Positions 17,146 through 26,001 of a stretch of DNA of 64,000 nucleotides are shown here, piece by piece (positions within the stretch are counted from its first letter, which is position 1; each line of letters opens with the position of its first letter). The DNA lies in the NCBI GenBank assembly GCA_017404985.1, contig JAFRBK010000011.1, positions 62,001-126,000 on the forward strand. Direction: 5' to 3'. The notes below the pieces were generated by a model. The model worked only from the letters and a program-made list of their open reading frames with translations. It was not told where the DNA came from and ran no database searches. The DNA comes from Clostridia bacterium. Lineage in GTDB: Bacteria > Bacillota > Clostridia > Christensenellales > Aristaeellaceae. The position numbers and the translations under genes were made by a program.

Positions 17146-18145
17146 GTGAAAGACCTGATCAAAAAAGCCCGGAGCTCCGCTGCCAATATCGGCGCCAGAT
17201 CCATCCTCATCGCTCTGGTGGTTTTTCTGCTTACCGCCGGCATCGCCGTATATGTCGGCATCCGGCTCACAGCCACGGAAAAAACGCTGCTGCTGCACCA
17301 GGGCAAGCTGAATACCCAGGAAGCCGCCATGGAATACGACCGCTGCCTGCTGACCCGCGTAAACATCGTCACCCTGGTCGGTCGCACGGTGGAAAACATG
17401 CTGGCTTCCGGCTCCAGCAATGAAAAAATCGAAGCATATCTGACGGACCAGACCAATAATATCATCGCCACGCTGGACCCCAGCACCACCGGCTTATACG
17501 GATGGATCAACAGGGAATATCTGGATGGCGCCGGATGGGTGCCGGAGGCTGATTATGTCCCGACCGAGCGTCCCTGGTATACCCAGACGATGGCATCGGA
17601 TCAGGAGATCACCTTTGTGGAGCCGTACCTGGATCTGCAGACGAACACCATCATGATGACGATCACGGACCTCATGAAGGACGGCGAGAGTGTCCTGGCC
17701 ATGGACGTGAGCCTGGATCCCATTCAGAAAATCGTGGAGGATGTCGCCTCCTCAACGGAAGGCAGCCACGCCTTTGTGCTGGACAAGGAAGGCATGGTCG
17801 TCGCCCATTCGGATATCACCCAGCTGGGCAGAAACTATCTGTCTGAAACGGATACCATCGGCAACGTATATCCTGATGCGGCTGGGCGGGGATGAATTCT
17901 GCGTTTATGCCGTCGGCATCAACCAGCAGGAGATGGGAGAATCCATAATCTCCCGCCTTTTTGAGCGGATCGGCAGCCTGCAGATTCCGGAAATCCCCAG
18001 GGGAATGATCAGCGTCAGCGCCGGGGCCGTTCTTCATGCCGGCGGGCAGGAAACCACCTTCGCGGACCTGTATTCCTGCGCGGACAGCGCGATGTATGAA
18101 AGCAAACAAACCTCCGGCAACAGCCTGACATTCAAATCTCTGTAA
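17146..18145 (+). pseudogene. sensor-GGDEF gene with internal deletion and frameshift
   Basis: The first part (GTG at 17146, GGAGAG upstream) encodes a membrane helix near residues 20-40 and most of a dCache sensor domain, and stops at 17893-17895. A different frame then carries the second half of a GGDEF domain, starting with RLGGDEFCVYAVG just before the stop and ending at 18145. Missing between them are the second membrane helix, any HAMP linker and the first half of the GGDEF domain with its nucleotide-binding start. An internal deletion near 17865-17880 that also shifts the frame explains this best. The upstream frame alone would give a sensor stub of 249 residues without catalytic output. 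Confidence 0.85.
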
Positions 18146-18152
18146 TTTTCAT

Positions 18153-18320
18153 TCAGCATAACGCAAGAAAGAAATCATAATAAAAGAGACTGCAGGGAGA
18201 ATGCCGACGGTCATCTTCGGGGATGCTGCCGTCATTCCGGCCCCTGGTGCTGAACCTGAATGCTTCCTCCCATGAATATGCAGGCACCTTGTACGTTCGG
18301 TATACCGTAACCGCACACAT
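18153..18320 (-). CDS. possible small protein (55 aa), unknown
   Basis: A 55-residue frame preceded by AAAAGGAGGG, a very good ribosome site about 11 bases before the ATG. The sequence has many aromatic and charged residues (for example VYRTYKVPAYSWEE) and no signal peptide. Competing frames in the same stretch look like noise. It sits between the GGDEF remnant and the terminator at 18381. I do not recognise it; a decayed gene is as likely as a live one. Confidence 0.35.
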   Translation of the reverse strand: MCAVTVYRTYKVPAYSWEEAFRFSTRGRNDGSIPEDDRRHSPCSLFYYDFFLALC

Positions 18321-18380
18321 CGGATCTTCGCCCTCCTTTTCGCGGAACTTGCCAGAATTGTGCCATGACTGGCATGCCAC

Positions 18381-18424
18381 AAAAGCGGCTTCAGCAGGTT
18401 TGTTTGCTGAAGCCGCTTTGTTTG
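18381..18424. terminator. intrinsic terminator (15-pair stem)
   Basis: AAAGCGGCTTCAGCA and TGCTGAAGCCGCTTT pair perfectly around an 8-base loop. It lies about 55 bases after the stop of the secreted protein at 18480 (minus strand), with TTTTG as tail on that strand. Confidence 0.85.
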
Positions 18425-18479
18425 CGGATTTGTGATTGGTTTCTTCGGCCCTTTTTATGCCAGGCCGGATGCTTTCCGG

Positions 18480-19280
18480 TCAGATTTCGAGGCCGTTGGC
18501 CCACAGCGGGATGTCCATCTTCTCAAAGGTGATCCCGTCTCCGGACTTGTCGGAGGACTGCCATACCAGGCCGCCGTTCTCATTGAAGGAGAAGGTTCCT
18601 TCCAGCTCGCCTTCCTTCACCTCTGCGGCGGTGTCGATTTCACCGTCTTCCTTGTAGGTCAGGAGCTGCTTCAGTCCCTTGAACTGCACGGTTTCCGTTG
18701 CCGGGTCATAGGTCCCGTTCAGCTGATATTCCCAAGTTTCATTTTCGCTCTGGTTCACGGACGGCAACACGTTGTAGTGGTTCTCGTGAACATTCCAGAC
18801 AAAGTAAATCACCGTTCCCTCACCGATATAGATGCCGATGAAGTTGCCGATTTTCTGCAGCTTCATCTCTCTGCCGGCCTGTTCATCCTTCCAGACCAGG
18901 ATGCCGTCCTCGCCGATGGTGAAGCTGGCTTTGATCCCGTCCACATTCGTCCCGTCGATGACTTCTTCCTGGGCGTTCGTCACCTTGCAGTCGCATTTTG
19001 TGCCGTCGGCATTCCTGATCGACTTCGTCTCCGCGTCAAAACCTGCCACGTATTCCCAGGACGTGAAGGTGTCTTCGCCGGTCTTCTGAACCGCCTGAAT
19101 CTGGAATCCGTCATCCTGCCGGCCGATCCAGGCCAGCGTATTCCCGTCTTCCCCGACCCAGTAGCTCTCATAAGCCTTCATCTCTGGGGTGGACGGCGGA
19201 ACGGAGTCTTCTTCCGCCAGCGCGGCGGTGCAGCCGATCGCAAGAACCAGTGCCATCAGAATCGCAAATATCTTTTTCAT
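18480..19280 (-). CDS. secreted protein of unknown function (266 aa)
   Basis: It starts with a clear signal peptide (MKKIFAILM, cleavage near ALAEE). The mature protein looks like an all-beta fold with repeated short strands and turns, and contains two close Cys (CDC near residue 95). Two segments resemble each other (IGEDGILVWKDEQAGREM and FNENGGLVWQSSDKSGDGI), which suggests an internal duplication of a lipocalin- or META-like unit. The start at 19280 is set by AAAGGAGA upstream. It is transcribed alone from a region with a TATAAT (19347-19342) and ends at the terminator at 18381. Confidence 0.75.
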   Translation of the reverse strand: MKKIFAILMALVLAIGCTAALAEEDSVPPSTPEMKAYESYWVGEDGNTLAWIGRQDDGFQIQAVQKTGEDTFTSWEYVAGFDAETKSIRNADGTKCDCKVTNAQEEVIDGTNVDGIKASFTIGEDGILVWKDEQAGREMKLQKIGNFIGIYIGEGTVIYFVWNVHENHYNVLPSVNQSENETWEYQLNGTYDPATETVQFKGLKQLLTYKEDGEIDTAAEVKEGELEGTFSFNENGGLVWQSSDKSGDGITFEKMDIPLWANGLEI

Positions 19281-19407
19281 GTACTCAAGTCTCCTTTTCA
19301 ATCTCATAGCATTTCAGAGCCACTTATTGTGGTTCCATAGTATTATACGTCTCTTCCGACCGGTGTGGTAGACTTTTTTGAAATTTTTTTCGCTAAGGAT
19401 ATGATCT

Positions 19408-22400
19408 TCACTTCATTATATTATGATATTTAAAATAGTCGAAATCAGCAGGAATCCGACTGCCACATCCTCCGTTACTGGCATACAGACCAACCAGCGT
19501 GCCTGTATGTCGCTTCGGATCATCTGGTACCCCTTCATCGCTGAGATACGTGCAGTTTTTCAGTTCTCCTGCCAGCATCCAGTTCACCCCATCCACACTC
19601 CAGCTGAAGCGGCGTACCAACCCCCTGACTTCAACCTGAAGCCAAATCGGTCCTTCCGGAAGATCATCAACTGATGCAACCAATTCTTCACCATGGTTTC
19701 TGTTAATGACCAGCTGAAGCCTCCGCCCATTCTCTTGACAAACAGACAACCGGACATATGTCACTGTGCTATAATAGCAAGTCAGACCAGCTTGTTCCCC
19801 ATCCTTTTTCGGATCAAATTCCAGCTTGGTTTCAGCGTTATAACTCAGTTCTTCCTCCCTGCGGAGCAGAATATTTTTCGCACGAATTTCGTTCAGCGTT
19901 CCGTCCTGCGTCCAGATTCGGAGCCAACCCTTCCGTTCCTCCAGTGACCAGTTTCCTCCGGATGGCCTTCGAACAAACTGCCAGGTCGGATTCAGGGTAT
20001 CAGAATCAAAATCATCCATTGTCCATTCCTGCACACGAAACTCCGGCAGATCCGGCGCATCATTCATCTGGCTTGGTCCATTCCGTTTGTTGATGATAAA
20101 CCAACCGTCCTCAGTCCAGTCAACCGGTTCCAACGCCGTTTCCCGGCCAATAGTGGTATAGTGTCCTCCGTTTGCTCGACCGCACAGATAAACGATCCAC
20201 CAGTCCCCGTTGCTGTCTTCAACCAGCTTACCATGGCCGCAGCGCTGTAGCGGTGCATCTGAGTCAAACTGTCTCAGTAGTGGGTTATACGGTGAAGGCT
20301 CATAGGGCCCAAAAAGATTTCGGCTTCTGGCCGCATTAATGCCGTGGTCATATCCGGTCCCTCCCTCTGCCAGGATCGCGTAATAATATCTTCCATGTCG
20401 AATCAGATGTGGACCTTCTGGACAGCGTTCTCCAGTACCTGCCCAAACTCGTATCATTTTTCCTGTCACCCTTCGGCAGTCCTGGCTCAGAGGCACCAGA
20501 TTGATTCCCGGACTGATTACCATATAATGCTTCCCATCAACATCAGTAAATAGGGACGGATCAATATTATCCACCTCAAGCCAAGCCGGCTTGCTCCATG
20601 GGCCTTCCGGCTTTTTTGCGGTTACCACCAACTGGCGTCTCAGCACATTGTTACCACGCTTTCCATCACCATTCAATCGTAACGTGGCCATTATAATATA
20701 CTTTTCGCCATCGAATGCGATATCCGGCGCCCAAATACCATGGGAATCACGGATGTCACTCAGATCAAGCTCTTCCGGATCAGTCACTGCATGTCCAATC
20801 ACTTCCCAATGAATCAGATCTGTAGAATGGCTGATAGGAATCGCGGGAAAATACTGAAAACTGGAATTAACCATATAATAATCACAACCGGAACGAATGA
20901 TGGAAGGATCCGGGAAGAAACCTCGCATGACCGGATTGCGATACAGCCTGTGGTATGATACAGACCGAACCATTGTCTGCCCCGTTGATCCGGCTCGATC
21001 TGATAGGCAGAAAACCCCGTTTTTAACACCAACCCAACGTCCCGGTTCCGCCTTTATGCTCATGGCGAAAATATATTCTGCCCCGTCGATGCTATACCCG
21101 ATATTCACAGTTTTCGCATATGCATCGCCATCCCAGTTTGTTTCGGCTTTCTTCACAGTATAGCGAATCCATATTGTATGGGTATCAGCAGAAAGCATCC
21201 CGATTTCTTCGGTTCTTTCATTCGTGGATTCGACGAGAATCGGTCCAAAATGCTGTTTTCCGTATACTGTCCTGACTAAAAACCTTTTTTTCTCGCACCG
21301 GAAGATGACGGCCCCGTATTCCATCCCCAGCGAGATAACACCAGCCTCATCTCCCGGTGTCAACGCCGACAGATCCATCTCCGTGACACAGGAAAACTCC
21401 GGTGCAGGCCATTTCTGCAACAGCAAATTCGGTACATCACTATAGGCTCCGTCTTTTTTTACTGCTCTCAGTATCAGCCCGCTGTCAGATGGCATGAGCC
21501 AGCTAGCCCTCGGGTTTGCGTTCCACTGCCACTGCAGTCCAGGTTTTCCATTGGGAAAGCAATCCGAGGTATCCGGCTCAATGCATTTTGTTATAGTGTT
21601 TCCGATATTTGGTTTCCGATACTGTTCAACGGGTTCACCCCAATGTTCCCCATTCACCGGATGTCCGATGACCGGCCAATCATCCTGCCATTTCATTGGC
21701 TGTAAATGCAAAATCCGCCCCGCTGCTCCAATATCTTGAAAATGAAGAAACCAATCTTCTCCAGCCACTGTATCGACCCAGGCACCCTGATGCGGCCCAT
21801 TGACAATGCTTTTTCCCTGGCGCATCACTACACGGTACTCATAAGGTCCATACACCGATCGAGACCGCAGCACGGTCTGCCATCCGGTTTTTACTCCGCC
21901 GGCCGGCGCAAAGATGTAGTACCAACCATTTCGTTTGTATAATTTCGGTCCTTCAATGGTCTCCTGTCCGCATATATTTCCATCAAATACAATGACTGGT
22001 TCACCTGCTGTTCCCAAACCATCCGGTCGCATCTCCTGAACATGCAACACGCTCTTATATCCGATTCTGCTCTTTGCTACACCGGATACCAAATATGCTT
22101 TTCCGTCCTCATCCCAAAAGGGGCAGGGATCAATTCGTCCCGCACCCGGACAAATGTTTTTCGGTGCAGTCCAGGAACCCCGAGGTTCCTCAGTCATGCT
22201 CATGAAAATACCCTCGTCTGGCATTGGAAAGCAAACATAATACACGCCATCATGATACCGAATAGAAGGCGCCCAGACACCGCAGCCATGAATCGGTCTT
22301 TGATAGCGTTCTTCCGGCAGTTTTTCCAGCACATAGTTGATCAGTTCCCAATTGACCAGATCAAGGGAGTGCAGCACGGGAATTCCTGGCGTATTACAAA

Positions 22401-22527
22401 AGCTGGAAGCGACCAGGTAATAATCCTGTCCGACTCGAATAGCGTCAGGATCAGAATAATCTGTATACAGGACGGGGTTGCTGTAAGTACCATCCCTGTT
22501 GTCAGCATTCCATAGATGTGTCTTCAT
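19408..22527 (-). CDS. tandem double-domain GH43 glycoside hydrolase
   Basis: A 1,039-residue protein with two complete GH43 five-blade propellers (arabinofuranosidase or beta-xylosidase families), each followed by a concanavalin-like beta-sandwich of the GH43 C-terminal type. Unit 1 (about 12-310) has catalytic D26, D133 and E192 in SDPD, RIDPCPFWDEDG and IEGPKL. Unit 2 (about 528-840) has D540, D656 and E704 in FFPDPS, NIDPSLFTDVDG and CPEGPHL. There is no signal peptide, so it acts in the cytoplasm, probably trimming arabinose or xylose side chains of imported pectin fragments. The ATG at 22527 has GGAG 8 bases before it and overlaps the end of the MATE gene by 26 bases. Confidence 0.93.
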   Translation of the reverse strand: MKTHLWNADNRDGTYSNPVLYTDYSDPDAIRVGQDYYLVASSFCNTPGIPVLHSLDLVNWELINYVLEKLPEERYQRPIHGCGVWAPSIRYHDGVYYVCFPMPDEGIFMSMTEEPRGSWTAPKNICPGAGRIDPCPFWDEDGKAYLVSGVAKSRIGYKSVLHVQEMRPDGLGTAGEPVIVFDGNICGQETIEGPKLYKRNGWYYIFAPAGGVKTGWQTVLRSRSVYGPYEYRVVMRQGKSIVNGPHQGAWVDTVAGEDWFLHFQDIGAAGRILHLQPMKWQDDWPVIGHPVNGEHWGEPVEQYRKPNIGNTITKCIEPDTSDCFPNGKPGLQWQWNANPRASWLMPSDSGLILRAVKKDGAYSDVPNLLLQKWPAPEFSCVTEMDLSALTPGDEAGVISLGMEYGAVIFRCEKKRFLVRTVYGKQHFGPILVESTNERTEEIGMLSADTHTIWIRYTVKKAETNWDGDAYAKTVNIGYSIDGAEYIFAMSIKAEPGRWVGVKNGVFCLSDRAGSTGQTMVRSVSYHRLYRNPVMRGFFPDPSIIRSGCDYYMVNSSFQYFPAIPISHSTDLIHWEVIGHAVTDPEELDLSDIRDSHGIWAPDIAFDGEKYIIMATLRLNGDGKRGNNVLRRQLVVTAKKPEGPWSKPAWLEVDNIDPSLFTDVDGKHYMVISPGINLVPLSQDCRRVTGKMIRVWAGTGERCPEGPHLIRHGRYYYAILAEGGTGYDHGINAARSRNLFGPYEPSPYNPLLRQFDSDAPLQRCGHGKLVEDSNGDWWIVYLCGRANGGHYTTIGRETALEPVDWTEDGWFIINKRNGPSQMNDAPDLPEFRVQEWTMDDFDSDTLNPTWQFVRRPSGGNWSLEERKGWLRIWTQDGTLNEIRAKNILLRREEELSYNAETKLEFDPKKDGEQAGLTCYYSTVTYVRLSVCQENGRRLQLVINRNHGEELVASVDDLPEGPIWLQVEVRGLVRRFSWSVDGVNWMLAGELKNCTYLSDEGVPDDPKRHTGTLVGLYASNGGCGSRIPADFDYFKYHNIMK

Positions 22528-23926
22528 TATTCGCATCTCCCACTTCAGCACATTCAGCGATTTTCTTCTGTAACGGCCCATAGTGGTACCGCAAGAATCC
22601 TGTCGCCGCAACCAGTATCCATGTCAAACCGTTACCAATCCAAAGGCCCCAATATCCGATCGATGGTATTGCTGAAATAGTTCCGGGAAAAGCAATACGC
22701 CCTACCATTTCTGCAATCCCTGTCATCAGGGAAAAACGGGCGTCTCCTGCGCCATTCAGCGTGCCTCGGTATACATAGATCGCTCCAAGGAAGAAATAGA
22801 ACAAGGCCAGTATTCTCAGTGCCTTCGCTCCGATAAAAATCACTTCTGTTTCCCCATCGTTCACAAACAGCCTCATCAGACTGCCGCTGAAAACCCACAT
22901 AATCACCATCATCATTCCAACAAAAGTCATAGCCATAATCAATCCTTTTCGAATTCCCAACCGGACCCTATCGGCTTTGCCAGCACCGATATTCTGCCCG
23001 GTAAAAGTACTCAGGCTCCTGCTCAGAGTTCCAAGAGGCTGATTAATCAGGTTTTCAATCTTATGCACTGTCGTCCAAGCCGCCATCACCTTCGCACCGA
23101 AAGAGTTCACAACGCGCTGAAGCACAATCCCGGAAGCTGACATCATGCCGGACTGAATCGCCATCGGCACTCCCAGCCGAAAGCATTCCCGAACCACTCC
23201 CCGATCTATCATCCAGTCCTCCTTCCGGAGGCAAAACAGTGGGTTACGGAGCCGAGCATAGGTGATAGAAGCTGCTGCAGAAAGCATCTGTGCTGCCACT
23301 GTTGCTCCGGCTACGCCCGCCACGCCCCAGTGGAACCAAATGACAAACACCAAATCCATCACGATATTCATGATGGATGAAAAGATTAGAAAAACCAGAG
23401 GTGTCTTCGAATCCCCAACCCCCAACAGAATGGCCGCCACTGCGTTATACATCGCGGTTCCGAGAACTCCCACACAGGTAATCCTCATATATAGTACAGC
23501 CTGGTCCAGGATTTCCGGAGGAGTCTTCATGACTGCCAGCACCGGTCGGGCCAGCATTGCCCCTGCACCGCCCATCACCACACCGGTTGTAAACAGAATA
23601 AAGAACGCATTCACAATCGTTCGGCGAACCCAGGTTGTATTCCCTGCACCAAAGTATTGAGAAACGATAATCCCGGCACCGGAAGCCAGCCCATTGCACA
23701 AGGCAAAGAAAAGGTTTGTCAGGGAACCTGTGGATCCGACAGCCGCGAGCGCGTCCGCACTGACGAACTGGCCTACTACCATCGTATCTGCCAAATTGTA
23801 AAACTGCTGAAAGACATTTCCAATCAGCATAGGAATCATAAAAGACAGCATCAGCCGGGTAGGATCCCCGGTTGTCATATTAACGGCACGCGGACCGCTT
23901 CCGTGTTTCAATTTCGACACAGACAT
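22502..23926 (-). CDS. MATE-family efflux transporter
   Basis: A 474-residue MatE protein with 12 membrane segments in two related halves; the opening DPTRLMLSFMIPMLIGN and FYNLADTMVVGQF are typical of the DinF/NorM-like branch in Firmicutes. Such pumps use Na+ or H+ gradients to export cationic drugs or metabolites. The ATG at 23926 is preferred over one five codons earlier, because AAAGGA precedes it at a good distance. Its end overlaps the GH43 start, so the two are translated together. Its place between a sugar importer and a glycosidase is unusual; it may export a by-product or simply be a rider. Confidence 0.93.
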   Translation of the reverse strand: MSVSKLKHGSGPRAVNMTTGDPTRLMLSFMIPMLIGNVFQQFYNLADTMVVGQFVSADALAAVGSTGSLTNLFFALCNGLASGAGIIVSQYFGAGNTTWVRRTIVNAFFILFTTGVVMGGAGAMLARPVLAVMKTPPEILDQAVLYMRITCVGVLGTAMYNAVAAILLGVGDSKTPLVFLIFSSIMNIVMDLVFVIWFHWGVAGVAGATVAAQMLSAAASITYARLRNPLFCLRKEDWMIDRGVVRECFRLGVPMAIQSGMMSASGIVLQRVVNSFGAKVMAAWTTVHKIENLINQPLGTLSRSLSTFTGQNIGAGKADRVRLGIRKGLIMAMTFVGMMMVIMWVFSGSLMRLFVNDGETEVIFIGAKALRILALFYFFLGAIYVYRGTLNGAGDARFSLMTGIAEMVGRIAFPGTISAIPSIGYWGLWIGNGLTWILVAATGFLRYHYGPLQKKIAECAEVGDANNEDTSMEC

Positions 23927-23985
23927 AATATCCTTTCCCATTTTGGGGCTGAATTAATGTTGACTCGTTTTCTTTTGTTTTCTGT

Positions 23986-24031
23986 GAAAAAGTAGCAGCC
24001 GGGGTATCACTTTCCCGGCTGCTGGTTTTTT
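23986..24031 (-). terminator. intrinsic terminator after the pectin importer genes
   Basis: AGCAGCCGGG and CCCGGCTGCT pair over ten bases around a 10-base loop. On the minus strand ACTTTTTC follows; on the plus strand GGTTTTTTG. It separates the importer operon from the MATE-GH43 pair. Confidence 0.85.
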
Positions 24032-24040
24032 GCCTTCCGC

Positions 24041-24952
24041 TTATTCTTTCACGGCGCCGATATTAATTCCCTTCACGAAATACTTCTGCAGGAAGGGATA
24101 CAACACCATAAAAGGCAGGATCGCCGTAATCACACATGCATTCCGGATGGTGTTCTCCGTAGCGCTTCCGACAGATTCCGGCAGGTCGGAGGATTGCATC
24201 ATATCACGAAGCTTCATTTGGAAATTATACAAGTTCCGGTTCGTAATATACAGCTTAAAGTTGGTGTAGTCATTCCAGTAAGCAACGGCAAACATCAGCC
24301 CGATGGAGGCAAGCGCAGCTTTAGACAGGGGCAGTGCAATCCGCCAGAAGGTACCCATCGGAGAGCAACCATCCAGGTCCGCACTTTCGAACAGGGATTT
24401 CGGAATGCCTTCAAAGAAGTTTCTCATCAACACTAGATTGTAAACGTTGATCGCTGGCAGCAAGATCGGCCCCAACGGATTATCCGTCAACCCCAAGCCG
24501 CGCATAACCAGATAGCTCGGAATCATTCCACCGGAAAAGATCATGGTCAACAGCAAAATGTTGGCAAACGTCGTCCGAAAAGGCATATCCCACTGGATCA
24601 GCACATAAGCACCCATGGTAGACAGCAGTAAGCCCAGGAATGTACCCGCCACCGTCGTGTATACGCTGACCCATAATGGTCTCAACAGTGAAGGATTGGT
24701 AAAGATGGAAGCATAACCGTCCAGTCCGAATTTGGTTGGTATCAATTTCAGGCCATAACCTGTAGTCAAATCCAGAGAGTCAATCAGTACCTTCCAGATC
24801 GGCACCAGAATAATCAGACAAACGAGTACAAAAATAAACCCGTTAATCCCGTTAAAAACGGTGAACTGCGATTTTGGCTTGTTGATATGCGGCGGCGCTG
24901 AAACTTTTACTCCAGCAGGTGTCACATATTCCAATTCTTCATTTTTTGCCAT
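24041..24952 (-). CDS. carbohydrate ABC transporter permease (LplC/YtcP type)
   Basis: A 303-residue CUT1-subfamily permease with six membrane segments. The coupling-loop EAA motif is near residue 190 (ESADLDGCSPMGTFWRIALPLSKA), and the C-terminus FLQKYFVKGINIGAVKE is the hallmark of LplC/YtcP proteins. The N-terminus is an extended hydrophilic tail. It pairs with the permease at 24970, 17 bases upstream, to form the membrane channel for pectic oligosaccharides. No ATPase is encoded nearby, so a shared MsmX-like ATPase from elsewhere is expected. Confidence 0.94.
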   Translation of the reverse strand: MAKNEELEYVTPAGVKVSAPPHINKPKSQFTVFNGINGFIFVLVCLIILVPIWKVLIDSLDLTTGYGLKLIPTKFGLDGYASIFTNPSLLRPLWVSVYTTVAGTFLGLLLSTMGAYVLIQWDMPFRTTFANILLLTMIFSGGMIPSYLVMRGLGLTDNPLGPILLPAINVYNLVLMRNFFEGIPKSLFESADLDGCSPMGTFWRIALPLSKAALASIGLMFAVAYWNDYTNFKLYITNRNLYNFQMKLRDMMQSSDLPESVGSATENTIRNACVITAILPFMVLYPFLQKYFVKGINIGAVKE

Positions 24953-24969
24953 ATTCGTTCACCTCCTCC

Positions 24970-25923
24970 TTATACGATACCGCGTCCGCGAACCTTCTTG
25001 GACGCGAAATTGCATATCAGCATCAGGGCCAAGCCAACCAAAGAGCGGAACAGACCGACAGCCGTTGTATAGCCGTAATCCGCGGATGCCCCGCTGTTGA
25101 ATGTCTGATAGTAGACATAGGTTTGCAGTACATTGGTCGCACGCTGCACGGAGGAGTTCTGCAGAACGAACACACTCTCGAACAGATTCATGATCTTTGC
25201 CAAGTTAAGAATCAGCACAGTAATGATCGTGTTGGCCAGCGCCGGCAGCGTAACGTATCGCATTTTCTTCCAGCGACCCGCTCCGTCAATAGAAGCTGCC
25301 TCATAGATGCCGGGATCAATGCCGGTCAGCGTAGCCATAAAGATAATAGTCTGCCATCCGGTTTCACGCCAGACATTAATGATGTAGTACCATGTCCGCC
25401 ACCAGCCCTTGTCGGCCAAGTAGTAAATCCCCTCGTCGATCACACCAAGTTTAATCAGCAGCTGATTCACCAAGCCGCTTTCTGAGGGGGACAACAGCAG
25501 GCTGAACACGGATGCTGTCACAACCCATGACATAAAGTGAGGCAAATAGATGATTGTCTGGCTCAGTTTTTTGAATCTCAGGGAAACCATCTCGTTGAGC
25601 AATAGCGAAATGATCACAGCGAAGCCAGTGTTCAGCAGCAGTTTAACTACTGAGAACACGATGGTGTTCCAGAAAGCAACGCTGAACTGGCTCTGCCGGA
25701 ATAATTTTTCAAAGTTGGCCAAGCCAACCCAGACCGGGTCACCTACAATTTTCCAGGAATAAAACGCGTAGCGTATTCCGAACATAGGTGCATAGTGGAA
25801 AACAGCGACAAAAGCCAGCACAGGGATAAACATCAGATAGAATCCCCAGTATTTGGCCATGCGCTGCCGTAGCGGCTTTTTCTTCGGTTGAGGTACCGTT
25901 TTAGTAGCCGTAACAGTGGACAT
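24970..25923 (-). CDS. carbohydrate ABC transporter permease (LplB type)
   Basis: A 317-residue partner permease with six membrane segments. The EAA loop is EAASIDGAGRWKKMRYVTLP near residue 215. The start MSTVTATKT is followed by a basic stretch (KKKPLRQRMAKYWG) before the first helix, as in LplB/YteP proteins of Bacillus pectin systems. It follows the solute-binding protein gene across a 78-base gap that holds a strong hairpin. The surrounding GH28, GH105 and kdu genes make oligogalacturonides or rhamnogalacturonides the likely cargo. Confidence 0.94.
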   Translation of the reverse strand: MSTVTATKTVPQPKKKPLRQRMAKYWGFYLMFIPVLAFVAVFHYAPMFGIRYAFYSWKIVGDPVWVGLANFEKLFRQSQFSVAFWNTIVFSVVKLLLNTGFAVIISLLLNEMVSLRFKKLSQTIIYLPHFMSWVVTASVFSLLLSPSESGLVNQLLIKLGVIDEGIYYLADKGWWRTWYYIINVWRETGWQTIIFMATLTGIDPGIYEAASIDGAGRWKKMRYVTLPALANTIITVLILNLAKIMNLFESVFVLQNSSVQRATNVLQTYVYYQTFNSGASADYGYTTAVGLFRSLVGLALMLICNFASKKVRGRGIV

Positions 25924-25956
25924 GGTAGACCCCCTTCTCGAAACACTCTGAAAACA

Positions 25957-25983
25957 GGAGCGGCGGTGCTGGGCCGCCGCTCC
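25957..25983 (-). promoter_or_regulatory. intercistronic stem-loop between binding protein and permease
   Basis: GGAGCGGCGG and CCGCCGCTCC form a perfect ten-pair stem around 7 bases, 18 bases after the stop of the binding-protein gene. Only a short TGTTTT follows, so it is more likely a partial terminator or mRNA-stabilising hairpin that lets the binding protein be made in excess over the permeases. Confidence 0.75.
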
Positions 25984-26001
25984 AAAGGGATAAAGATAAA
26001 A

